Source of the DNA: an uncultured Porphyromonadaceae bacterium
GTDB lineage: Bacteria > Bacteroidota > Bacteroidia > Bacteroidales > Muribaculaceae
DNA: 23,855 bases
NCBI GenBank assembly: GCA_947174735.1
Contig: CAMWKC010000005.1
Coordinates: 1-23,855, forward strand
Direction: 5' to 3'
The notes beneath the pieces were generated by a model, which was not told the DNA's origin, ran no database searches, and saw only the letters and a list, made by a program, of their open reading frames with translations. A program made the translations under genes and the position numbers. Shown here piece after piece: positions 8,691 to 15,217 of the stretch. Each line of letters opens with the position of its first letter. Within the stretch, counting starts at the first letter, position 1.

Positions 8691-8738
8691 CTCCGGGGGC
8701 AGGAAGGCGAAACCCGTCTTCCTGCCCCCGGAGTCTTT
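8690..8738 (+). terminator. Strong rho-independent terminator after alpha-galactosidase
   Basis: A perfect 17-bp stem: ACTCCGGGGGCAGGAAG (8690-8706) pairs with 8718-8734 across an 11-nt loop, followed by CTTTTG. It closes the receptor/alpha-galactosidase operon. Confidence 0.9.
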
Positions 8739-9089
8739 TGGTTTGACAACAGGCATAGTATCTTTACCGGATGTCATTTTTCCTGAGACTGTTTTAACCA
8801 TTATGACTTCTTCGGGTCAGAACCGATATCCGCCTTCGGACTCACTGAGACCGGAGGTGGAGACAAAAGCTTCGCTTTTGAACTGAACCGCTTCGCGCTG
8901 GTCCGGTGCTTCGGCTTTTGCCGGCTTTTTATCTTCTGTATCCTCAGCAGTTCCTTCTTTTTGCCTCTCTTTAGCCTTTCTTCCGGGGTGAGGCTAATTG
9001 GTCAGCGCGAAGCGGTTCAGTTCAAAAGCAGAGCTTTTGTAGTAGTTTGCAGTAATTTATTGTCTCACTCTTTTCCAATCTTTTTTCTT
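8739..9089. other. Gene-free stretch upstream of the RAYT transposase
   Basis: No convincing gene is present. It holds the 38-nt inverted-repeat pair described separately, and between the arms a small hairpin CGGC-TTTT-GCCG (8912-8923) followed by five T's. The sequence from 8961 onward stays open in the transposase frame, but it crosses the right-hand repeat arm and gives low-quality protein, so it is treated as non-coding. Confidence 0.6.
8863..9040. repeat. 38-nt inverted repeats (REP/REPIN-like) beside the RAYT gene
   Basis: The arm at 8863-8900 and the arm at 9003-9040 are reverse complements at 36 of 38 positions; the only differences are two adjacent bases near the outer end. The gap is 102 nt. 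Each outer end contains its own small hairpin (AAAAGC/GCTTTT). Two inverted REP-like units next to a REP-associated transposase gene fit the arrangement known as a REP doublet or REPIN. The link to the neighbouring transposase is by position. Confidence 0.75.
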
Positions 9090-10082
9090 ATGGGTGATTT
9101 TCCTAAGGCTTTGAAGCGCCAGCTTATTCCCAACGGTCAGCGGCGTGCGCCCTGGCATGATTATTACGGGCGTAGCATTTATATGATTACTCTGAATGCC
9201 GCCTCAGGTGTGCCTCGCTTCTCATCGCTGAAGGGAATCCCCGGAAATCACGACTGGCCTCCATGTACTGTCCTGACACCTCTTGGAGAGATAATAGCCA
9301 AAAGCATTTCATCTATAAAAACAGCTTTCCCTTTCACTAAGATAATGCGTCGTGTCATCATGCCTGAGCATGTGCATTTCGTACTTTATGTTACCGAAAA
9401 GACTGAATATCATCTCAGAGATATTATATCATGGCTGAAGAGTGCTTGTACACGTGCCTACGCAGGTTTTGAATCTGTGAGAACAGATAAATTTGATATA
9501 AAGTTGCAATCGGTCTTTGAAACCGGTTATCATGACCGGCTTCTTCTTAAAGATGGTCAACTGGACCGTATGTTACGATATGTCAGCGATAATCCCCGCC
9601 GCCGTCTGGAGCGAATGAATAACCCGGATTTTCATATTCGTTGCAGTCTGTCTGATCATGAAGGTAATCAATATGAGGCATACGGAAATATCCAGCTTCT
9701 GGAAGACCATGACATAGAAGCTGTGAAAATCAGCCGCAGTTATTCTCCGGAACATTTGCGTAGATTAAAAATAAACTGGCTCAGAACTGTGCAGAATTGC
9801 GGTGTTCTGGTCTCACCTTTTATCTCTATAGCCGAAAAAAGAGTCCGTGACTGGGCCATTGACAATGGCGGCCGTCTGATATATATTATTCCTAATGGTT
9901 TCGGTCCGAGATTCTCTCCCAAAGGTATGCTTCATGACTTATGTAGCGAAGGGCGTCTGCTAATGATAACACCCTGTGAATATAAAACTTCAGCATCTCC
10001 TGTCAGTAAGCATGTCTGTAATATTATGAATCAACTTGCCGTAGGTATCTCGGAGGGTATATTTTCCAAAAGCTATCGGTGA
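9090..10082 (+). CDS. REP-associated tyrosine transposase (RAYT, Y1 HUH family) with C-terminal extension
   Basis: A single-strand DNA nuclease of the IS200-like Y1 superfamily. Taking ATG 9090 (330 aa), the HUH motif is in VIMPEHVHFVLYV (His94 and His96). GYHDRLLLKDGQLDRMLRY followed by VSDNPRRR matches the HDR...RYxxxNP pattern of RAYTs, so Tyr164 is the likely catalytic residue. RAYTs are domesticated relatives of IS200 transposases that act on REP sequences in their host. The inverted repeats just upstream support that class. Beyond about residue 180 the protein has roughly 150 extra residues (for example GVLVSPFISIAEKRVRDWA and EGRLLMITP), which look like an alpha/beta, perhaps Rossmann-like, domain. 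Upstream frame extension to 8961 is rejected because it crosses the repeat arm. No tnpB or terminal repeats of a mobile IS were seen. Confidence 0.85.
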   Translation: MGDFPKALKRQLIPNGQRRAPWHDYYGRSIYMITLNAASGVPRFSSLKGIPGNHDWPPCTVLTPLGEIIAKSISSIKTAFPFTKIMRRVIMPEHVHFVLYVTEKTEYHLRDIISWLKSACTRAYAGFESVRTDKFDIKLQSVFETGYHDRLLLKDGQLDRMLRYVSDNPRRRLERMNNPDFHIRCSLSDHEGNQYEAYGNIQLLEDHDIEAVKISRSYSPEHLRRLKINWLRTVQNCGVLVSPFISIAEKRVRDWAIDNGGRLIYIIPNGFGPRFSPKGMLHDLCSEGRLLMITPCEYKTSASPVSKHVCNIMNQLAVGISEGIFSKSYR

Positions 10083-10127
10083 ATTATTTGCTTATTAGTT
10101 TGCACAACAGGAAAATTTATATGGTAA

Positions 10128-10174
10128 CAACTAAAATAACTAAATAATTAGTTGGATAATTAAAAAATTAGTTG
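10128..10174. promoter_or_regulatory. Operator-like half-sites for the BlaI-type repressor
   Basis: Four half-sites lie here: CAACTAA (10128-10134), AACTAA (10138-10143), TTAGTTG (10148-10154) and TTAGTTG (10168-10174). The middle two form the dyad AACTAA-N4-TTAGTT. The third overlaps the -33 position and the fourth touches the -7 box, as expected for repression by blocking polymerase. Binding by the adjacent BlaI-type protein is inferred from position and from the autoregulation known in this family. Confidence 0.65.
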
Positions 10175-10182
10175 TAGCTTTG
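10152..10182 (+). promoter_or_regulatory. Promoter of the blaI-like/M56-TonB operon
   Basis: TAGCTTTG at 10175-10182 matches TAnnTTTG. A TTG at 10152-10154 lies 20 nt upstream, inside an operator half-site. The start codon is 43 nt after the -7 box. Confidence 0.7.
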
Positions 10183-10225
10183 TGGTGTTAAATTTATTTT
10201 CTTATAAAGTCCACTTTGAGAGAAT

Positions 10226-10609
10226 ATGAAAGCCGGAAGAAAAAAGCAGATTCTGACACAGAAGGAAGCCGTGATAATGCAGATGCTATGGGAGCGCGGA
10301 CCACTGTTTGTGCGTGAAATGTTAGAGCTTTATCCAGAGCCTAAACCTCATTTCAATACCATAGCCACAACGGTAAGAATACTTGAAGGAAAGGGTTATG
10401 TGAGTCATGAAGTATTAGGTGGCACACATCGTTTCTTTGCTGTAGCTGATAAGAATGAATTTCGTACCCGTTCGTTAGCTGACGTGATTCGCGATTATTT
10501 CGGAAATTCCTATAAATCGGCTGTTTCGGCTCTTGCCGAAGAGGAAAAGATATCGGTTGATGAGTTGAAAGAGATTATTGCTATGATTGAAGGCAAAGAC
10601 AAAAAATAA
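10226..10609 (+). CDS. BlaI/MecI/CopY-family repressor
   Basis: A winged-helix DNA-binding dimer of 127 residues, the normal family length. The N-terminal region (LTQKEAVIMQMLWERGPLFV, then HFNTIATTVRILEGKGYV) carries the winged helix, with the recognition helix in the TIATTVRILEGKG segment. The C-terminal helices (about 90-125) would form the dimer and contain the likely cleavage region in this family. It is followed 24 nt later by an M56 peptidase, the standard partner that inactivates the repressor by proteolysis. No beta-lactamase gene is nearby, so a role in drug resistance is not supported; the target is probably this operon and unknown others. Confidence 0.9.
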   Translation: MKAGRKKQILTQKEAVIMQMLWERGPLFVREMLELYPEPKPHFNTIATTVRILEGKGYVSHEVLGGTHRFFAVADKNEFRTRSLADVIRDYFGNSYKSAVSALAEEEKISVDELKEIIAMIEGKDKK

Positions 10610-10633
10610 TTTATCTCTAAACACCTTATTATC

Positions 10634-11983
10634 ATGTCATATCTGTTTTCATACTCACTTAGTTCAGCCGTAATATTATGTTTCGGTTATATAGCCTATA
10701 AATGGCTATTGGCTGATGAACGTCAGCATACCTTCAACCGTATAGCTCTCTATTGTATATATATCATGTCATTAGTGCTACCTATGATGATAGATATATT
10801 TCCTCATATTACAGCCGCATCCGGAAAAGGTGGTATAGAGATAGGTGCCGTGACAGGTGGTTTCATAGATTCTCCGGTAGCCTATAGTTCATCTGCATGG
10901 ATCAGTACCATTATACTTCGGCTTCTTATTATGATTTATCTTGCAGGTATTATCGTTATGACGGTTTATTCGCTATCGGCTGTAATGTCATTACGCAGGA
11001 TAATCAGCAATGGCGAAAAAGAGCAGTTCGGACGCTGGACCCTTGTTATAACTGACCGTAACGAAGTAGCACCTTTCAGCTGGATGAGTTATATAGTTAT
11101 AAGTCGGAAAGACTATGACAGCTATACCGAAGCGGTTATATGTCATGAATTGCGCCATCTTGAACTCCGACACTGGATGGACATGTTGTTGGCGCAGATA
11201 GTTGTCATATTACAGTGGTTTAATCCAGCAGCATGGCTGATGCGTGATGAATTCCGTAATGTACATGAATATCAGGCTGATGAAGCTGTGATTCGTTCCG
11301 GTGCTGATATAAAGGAATATCAGATGATGTTAATAAAAAAGGCTGTAGGCACGCGCTTCCAATCACTTGCCAACAGCCTCAGACATAGTAAACTTAAAAA
11401 ACGTGTAACTATGATGTACAAAAAACAATCACCCCGTTCGCGTCGTTTCGGCGCTGTGGCGCTCATACCGGCTATGCTGCTCGGCGCCGCTGTGACACAG
11501 ATTCCCGCAGTCGCTTCTGCTTTGCAGAGAGTGAATGCTACTCCGTTGCTCGCTACTGTTTCGGTTAAAGCCTCCACTGATGCATCAACATCAGTAGAGA
11601 GCAAAGTTAATAAAAAAACTCCTGCTTCCGAAGAAGAAGTTTATACTGCGGTAAGTGAGATGGCTGAATATCCCGGTGGAATGAAGGCCATGATGGAGTT
11701 TTTGAAGACACACATACAGTATCCCGAGGAAGCTGAGAAGAACGGTGAGCAGGGCCGTGTAATAGTTAAGTTTATAATTGACAAAAACGGTAAAGTAACT
11801 TCTCCCGAGGTTATAAGAGGTATTTCTCCGCTTCTTGATAAAGAGGCACTGCGTGTGGTAAGCGAGATGCCCAACTGGACTCCGGGTAAAAATAACGGCA
11901 AAGTTGTGAATAGCTATTTTACACTGCCTGTATCTTTTACTCTACCGTCCTCATCGACTGATTCCACAACTACTGAAAACTGA
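10634..11983 (+). CDS. M56 (BlaR1-like) membrane metallopeptidase fused to a TonB C-terminal domain
   Basis: A 449-residue inner-membrane protein. Likely membrane helices are near residues 5-25, 37-57, 88-113 and 273-290, with another possible one near 185-205. The zinc motif is HELRH (171-175) in VICHELRHLELRH, with a likely third ligand in HEYQAD (Glu212). The segment from about 340 to 440 (YPGGMKAMMEFLK, then GEQGRVIVKFIIDKNGKV and VVSEMPNWTPGKNNG) is a TonB C-terminal domain. There is no penicillin-binding sensor domain as in true BlaR1. In this arrangement, common in Bacteroidetes, the peptidase is expected to cut the co-encoded BlaI-like repressor, while the TonB domain may touch outer-membrane receptors. 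The signal is unknown. Confidence 0.88.
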   Translation: MSYLFSYSLSSAVILCFGYIAYKWLLADERQHTFNRIALYCIYIMSLVLPMMIDIFPHITAASGKGGIEIGAVTGGFIDSPVAYSSSAWISTIILRLLIMIYLAGIIVMTVYSLSAVMSLRRIISNGEKEQFGRWTLVITDRNEVAPFSWMSYIVISRKDYDSYTEAVICHELRHLELRHWMDMLLAQIVVILQWFNPAAWLMRDEFRNVHEYQADEAVIRSGADIKEYQMMLIKKAVGTRFQSLANSLRHSKLKKRVTMMYKKQSPRSRRFGAVALIPAMLLGAAVTQIPAVASALQRVNATPLLATVSVKASTDASTSVESKVNKKTPASEEEVYTAVSEMAEYPGGMKAMMEFLKTHIQYPEEAEKNGEQGRVIVKFIIDKNGKVTSPEVIRGISPLLDKEALRVVSEMPNWTPGKNNGKVVNSYFTLPVSFTLPSSSTDSTTTEN

Positions 11984-12016
11984 CTTGTTACAAACTCATA
12001 CTAAAAATCTTATAAA

Positions 12017-12052
12017 AGAAGGTGGTGTATCAATTTTGATATACCACCTTCT
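12017..12052. terminator. Stem-loop terminator after the M56-TonB gene
   Basis: A 16-bp stem with one G-T wobble (arms 12017-12032 and 12037-12052) closes on an ATTT loop. There is no T-run on the plus strand after it, but the minus strand would have TTTTATA. It is still well placed to end the operon, 34 nt after the stop. Confidence 0.65.
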
Positions 12053-12123
12053 ACTGTGAACGTAACCACGTGTCCGGGCGTTAGATAGTCAGTACAGATA
12101 ACTCAATTTAAGATTAAAGCAAT

Positions 12124-12690
12124 ATGGAAAATTATATAGTTAAAGAGTTTGAGAAGCGGGTCCATGATGATCTGTATGATTTCTTAGTACGTAAAGAAGC
12201 TATTGATAAACATCTGCCAGAATGTCCCGACGTTGAGGAAAAGTGGCAAGAGGTATGTAGTGCCTATCTGCCTGACGGCGCACGTGAATTTCAGCAATAT
12301 CCGGTGGTTTCACTCGGTTGGATGATGTTTATCGGTATGGCCTTAGCTTATTATTGGGATATCGACTGGGAGAAATACGGTCCCCGTACAGGCGCCGAGC
12401 TATATGACGAATTACGTGATCGCAACGGTTATGACAATCTTGATGATACAGTTGTAAAAGACCTTTTAGGATATGACGGCGAAAAAGCTGAGATGATTTC
12501 GGATATGGTAGCACAGTGTGCATCACGTGTCAACAGTATGCTATTGCGTGAGCATTTGCAAGGCGGCTCAGAAGAGGCCTTCGGATGCTACATGGCCGCT
12601 CTGCATCAGCTCTATATCATGGGTATGGCAGTCGAGCTTAATGCTCTTGGCTATCACATGACTCCCTTTACACCGCCTTCAGTAAATTAA
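12124..12690 (+). CDS. Conserved Bacteroidales hypothetical protein
   Basis: I recognise this only as a protein of the sort found widely in Bacteroidales and without assigned function. It has 188 residues, is acidic, predicted mainly helical, and has no signal peptide. A hydrophobic stretch (VVSLGWMMFIGMALAYYW) could be a buried helix rather than a membrane segment, since charged sequence surrounds it closely. Another hydrophobic helix is near the C-terminus (LYIMGMAVELNALGY). No catalytic motif is evident. It stands alone between two terminator structures, so it is probably a single-gene transcript; no clear promoter box was identified upstream. Confidence 0.8.
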   Translation: MENYIVKEFEKRVHDDLYDFLVRKEAIDKHLPECPDVEEKWQEVCSAYLPDGAREFQQYPVVSLGWMMFIGMALAYYWDIDWEKYGPRTGAELYDELRDRNGYDNLDDTVVKDLLGYDGEKAEMISDMVAQCASRVNSMLLREHLQGGSEEAFGCYMAALHQLYIMGMAVELNALGYHMTPFTPPSVN

Positions 12691-12697
12691 GATTCTT

Positions 12698-12750
12698 AAT
12701 GACACTGCAGCGGGCTTACGGTTGAACCGTAAGCCCGCTGCAGTGTCATT
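12698..12750. terminator. 53-nt perfect palindrome, bidirectional terminator
   Basis: The arms 12698-12723 and 12725-12750 are perfectly complementary over 26 bp with a single central base, G12724. It sits between convergent genes, 8 nt after one stop and 13 nt before the other. AAT/ATT ends give short T-rich flanks on both strands. It is unusually long and exact for a terminator. Confidence 0.85.
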
Positions 12751-12762
12751 TATCTGTATATG

Positions 12763-14172
12763 TTAGAAATGTGATGAACCGTCAAAGCAGTGTGTGCAAA
12801 GCTTACACTTAGGCAATCCTATACTTTCTACCAATGTCTCTATAGGATTGAACTGGAGTGATGTGAGTCCGAAGCGCTCACGTATCTTCTCGACAAGAGC
12901 ATTATACTGCGGCGAACCGGTCTTGGCATAAAGCTCCAGATTTTTCTCCGGATCACCTTCAAGGTCTTTGATGATGCGGCGTGTCAACAGCTCCATATCG
13001 CTCTTTGATGAAGTAAAACCCAGGTACCGACAACCATATATAAGTGGCGGACATGCTATACGCATGTGTACTTCTTTAGCACCGTTGGCGTAAAGTTCCG
13101 ATACGTTATCATTAAGTTGTGTACCGCGTACTATCGAATCATCACAGAACAATGCACGTTTGCCCTGCAACACGGCGCGGTTAGGCACAAGTTTCATCTT
13201 TGCTACGAGGTCACGCATCGACTGGTCGCTCGGAGTAAAACTACGTGGCCATGTCGGAGTGTACTTAGCTATACAGCGTTGATACGGTACATTATGCCCT
13301 GCTGCATAGCCGAGTGCCATACCTATACCGGAATCAGGAATACCGCAGGCACAATCTACTTCGGTTGTATCGGTTTCACCCATTGCTTTACCGGAAGCAA
13401 AACGTGTCTCTTCTACGTTACGACCCTCATAACAAGAGGTGGGGAAACCGTAATATACCCATAGAAACGAACATATCTGCATTTCTTCAAGCGGTTCGCT
13501 GAGTACATTGACTCCGTCGGCGGTAAATTCAACTATCTCGCCAGGTCCGAGGTCACGCATTATCTTGTAGCCGAGATTCGGGAAAGCAGTAGTCTCGGAT
13601 GTAGCTGCTATAGCTCCCTTCTTCTGACCGAGTACAATAGGTGTACGGCCGAGTTTGTCACGTGCGGCAATGATACTATGCTCGGTAAGTATCAGCATCG
13701 AGCATGACCCCTTGATTTTGGCGTAGACGTTACGTATGCCTTCTGTAAAGTCACGACCACGGTTTATCAACAGTGCCACTAACTCGGTCTGATTAGTACG
13801 TCCCTGACTCAATTCACCGAAATGTACACCTGAGTCCAGAAGTTCTGTGACGAGTTCGTCGAGGTTAGTGATGTAGGCTACGGTGACTATAGCATACTTC
13901 CCTAAATGCGAATGTATGACGATAGGCTGCGGGTCAGTGTCACTGATGATACCTATACCGATGTCACCTTTGAATTTATCAAGTTCTTTCTCGAACTTGG
14001 TGCGGAAATACGTGCTCTCCAGACTATGTATGGAGCGGCAGAAACAGTGTTCGTCGGCATCGTATGTCACCATACCTGCACGACGTGTGCCGAGATGTGA
14101 GTTGTAGTCAACTCCATAGAATAGGTCAGTACGGCATGCTTTCTTAGCCGCGACCCCGAAAAATCCTCCCAT
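12763..14172 (-). CDS. PurF-like amidophosphoribosyltransferase paralogue lacking the glutaminase nucleophile
   Basis: A 469-residue cytosolic protein with the two-domain layout of amidophosphoribosyltransferase, which makes phosphoribosylamine from PRPP and glutamine. The PRPP-binding loop is intact (LFCDDSIVRGTQ, 342-352). Cys234, Cys381, Cys456 and Cys459 resemble the four Fe-S ligands of the Bacillus enzyme. However, the protein begins MGGFFG, so residue 2 is Gly where PurF has its catalytic Cys, and the expected HNGN oxyanion segment reads VTVAYITN (97-104). The glutaminase half therefore looks inactive, while the phosphoribosyltransferase half looks functional. I recall the same MGGFFG form in Bacteroides, so it is probably a conserved paralogue, not a mutation. 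It might use free ammonia or another amine; the true purF would be elsewhere. Confidence 0.85.
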   Translation of the reverse strand: MGGFFGVAAKKACRTDLFYGVDYNSHLGTRRAGMVTYDADEHCFCRSIHSLESTYFRTKFEKELDKFKGDIGIGIISDTDPQPIVIHSHLGKYAIVTVAYITNLDELVTELLDSGVHFGELSQGRTNQTELVALLINRGRDFTEGIRNVYAKIKGSCSMLILTEHSIIAARDKLGRTPIVLGQKKGAIAATSETTAFPNLGYKIMRDLGPGEIVEFTADGVNVLSEPLEEMQICSFLWVYYGFPTSCYEGRNVEETRFASGKAMGETDTTEVDCACGIPDSGIGMALGYAAGHNVPYQRCIAKYTPTWPRSFTPSDQSMRDLVAKMKLVPNRAVLQGKRALFCDDSIVRGTQLNDNVSELYANGAKEVHMRIACPPLIYGCRYLGFTSSKSDMELLTRRIIKDLEGDPEKNLELYAKTGSPQYNALVEKIRERFGLTSLQFNPIETLVESIGLPKCKLCTHCFDGSSHF

Positions 14173-14200
14173 AAAATGAATAAGATAGTTTTTGCAAGTG

Positions 14201-14208
14201 CAAAGTTA
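14201..14208 (-). promoter_or_regulatory. Promoter -7 box TAACTTTG for the PurF-like gene
   Basis: The minus strand carries TAACTTTG about 29 nt before the start codon. No clear -33 element was found. Confidence 0.6.
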
Positions 14209-14263
14209 TATCATTTTTGCGAGAACTGAAAAACACTGCCTGTAATATCGTCACACACCTGCG

Positions 14264-14941
14264 TTACTCCTCAAGCAAATCCGGACGCAAACGGCGTGTG
14301 CGTTCAAGTGCCTGTTCATAACGCCATTCAGCTATCTTAGCTTCATGTCCTGACAACAGAATGTCAGGCACACGCCAACCATTATATTCAGCAGGGCGTG
14401 TATAAACCGGAGGAGCTAACAGATTGTCCTGGAATGAATCGGACAGTGCCGACTGTTCATCGCCTATCGCACCGGGTATCAGGCGCACAATGGCATCAGC
14501 AATGACGGCTGCCGGTAATTCACCACCGGTCAACACATAGTCACCTATCGAAATCTCTCTGGTAACGAGATGTTCGCGTATACGATAATCTATTCCCTTA
14601 TAGTGACCACAGAGTATAATCAGATTACGTGCCATTGAGAGACGGTTAGCTATCGGCTGGGTCAGTGTTTCGCCGTCAGGACTGGTAAATATAACCTCAT
14701 CATAGTCACGTTCTGCCTTCAGACGAGATATACACGCGTCAACAGGCTGTATCTGCATCACCATGCCTGCCTCACCTCCGAAAGGATAGTCATCTACCTT
14801 ACGGTGCTTATTAGTGGTGTAGTCACGCAGATTGTGTACGTGTATCTCTACAAGTCCTTTATCCTGGGCTCGTTTCAGTATTGAACAGTTAAGCGGAGAT
14901 TCAAGCATCTCCGGCATCACGGTGATTATATCTATACGCAT
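14264..14941 (-). CDS. trmD: tRNA (guanine-N1-)-methyltransferase
   Basis: Methylates G37 of tRNAs at N1 using S-adenosylmethionine, preventing +1 frameshifting. The 225-residue length is typical. The trefoil-knot SAM site is visible in [14 protein letters not shown] (108-121) and [14 protein letters not shown] (130-143). Arg153 (VRLIPG) and Asp168 (SDSFQDNLL) fall at the positions of the catalytic pair in the E. coli enzyme. [10 protein letters not shown] (54-63) and [13 protein letters not shown] (177-189) are further family signatures. The gene is on the minus strand, upstream of the PurF-like gene, but has its own promoter box. It is not with rpsP, rimM and rplS as in many bacteria. Confidence 0.96.
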   Translation of the reverse strand: MRIDIITVMPEMLESPLNCSILKRAQDKGLVEIHVHNLRDYTTNKHRKVDDYPFGGEAGMVMQIQPVDACISRLKAERDYDEVIFTSPDGETLTQPIANRLSMARNLIILCGHYKGIDYRIREHLVTREISIGDYVLTGGELPAAVIADAIVRLIPGAIGDEQSALSDSFQDNLLAPPVYTRPAEYNGWRVPDILLSGHEAKIAEWRYEQALERTRRLRPDLLEE

Positions 14942-15018
14942 GAGATTATGTATAAGCTTGATATGTATAGGTTAGCTGACCCATATCCTGACTATCAGCC
15001 GGTGATCAGCCTTAGCTG

Positions 15019-15026
15019 CAAAGTTA
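15019..15026 (-). promoter_or_regulatory. Promoter -7 box TAACTTTG for trmD
   Basis: The minus strand reads TAACTTTG 77 nt before the trmD start, implying a leader of about 70 nt. No strong -33 element was seen. Confidence 0.55.
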
Positions 15027-15112
15027 ATCATAAAAATCTGATTATAAATCCCGAATTAGGCACTCTGTCATAAATAAAATATAAGAATATTGTTATTTTA
15101 AGAACAATATGT

Positions 15113-15143
15113 TTTGATTTTAAAGAAATTTAATTTACCTTTG
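15113..15143 (+). promoter_or_regulatory. Consensus Bacteroidetes promoter for the Omp28-like gene
   Basis: TTTG (15113-15116), a 19-nt spacer, then TACCTTTG (15136-15143) fits the consensus TTTG-N19-TAnnTTTG exactly. The start codon at 15218 implies a leader of roughly 68 nt. Confidence 0.85.
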
Positions 15144-15217
15144 CGCCAGAAACAATCCGAGTAAATATCATAATGACATTTGACTCACTAATATTTATTA
15201 ATTCTAAATTATATTTA

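Noticed and set aside
8961..9089. Upstream extension of the transposase frame to 8961
   Set aside because: It crosses the right-hand repeat arm and has no transposase similarity; ATG 9090 fits better.
8863..10082. A complete IS200/IS605 insertion sequence
   Set aside because: The repeats lie only upstream of the gene, no matching right end or tnpB was found, and the protein fits the RAYT class better.
10226..11983. A beta-lactam resistance operon (BlaI/BlaR1)
   Set aside because: No penicillin-binding sensor domain is present in the M56 protein and no beta-lactamase is nearby.
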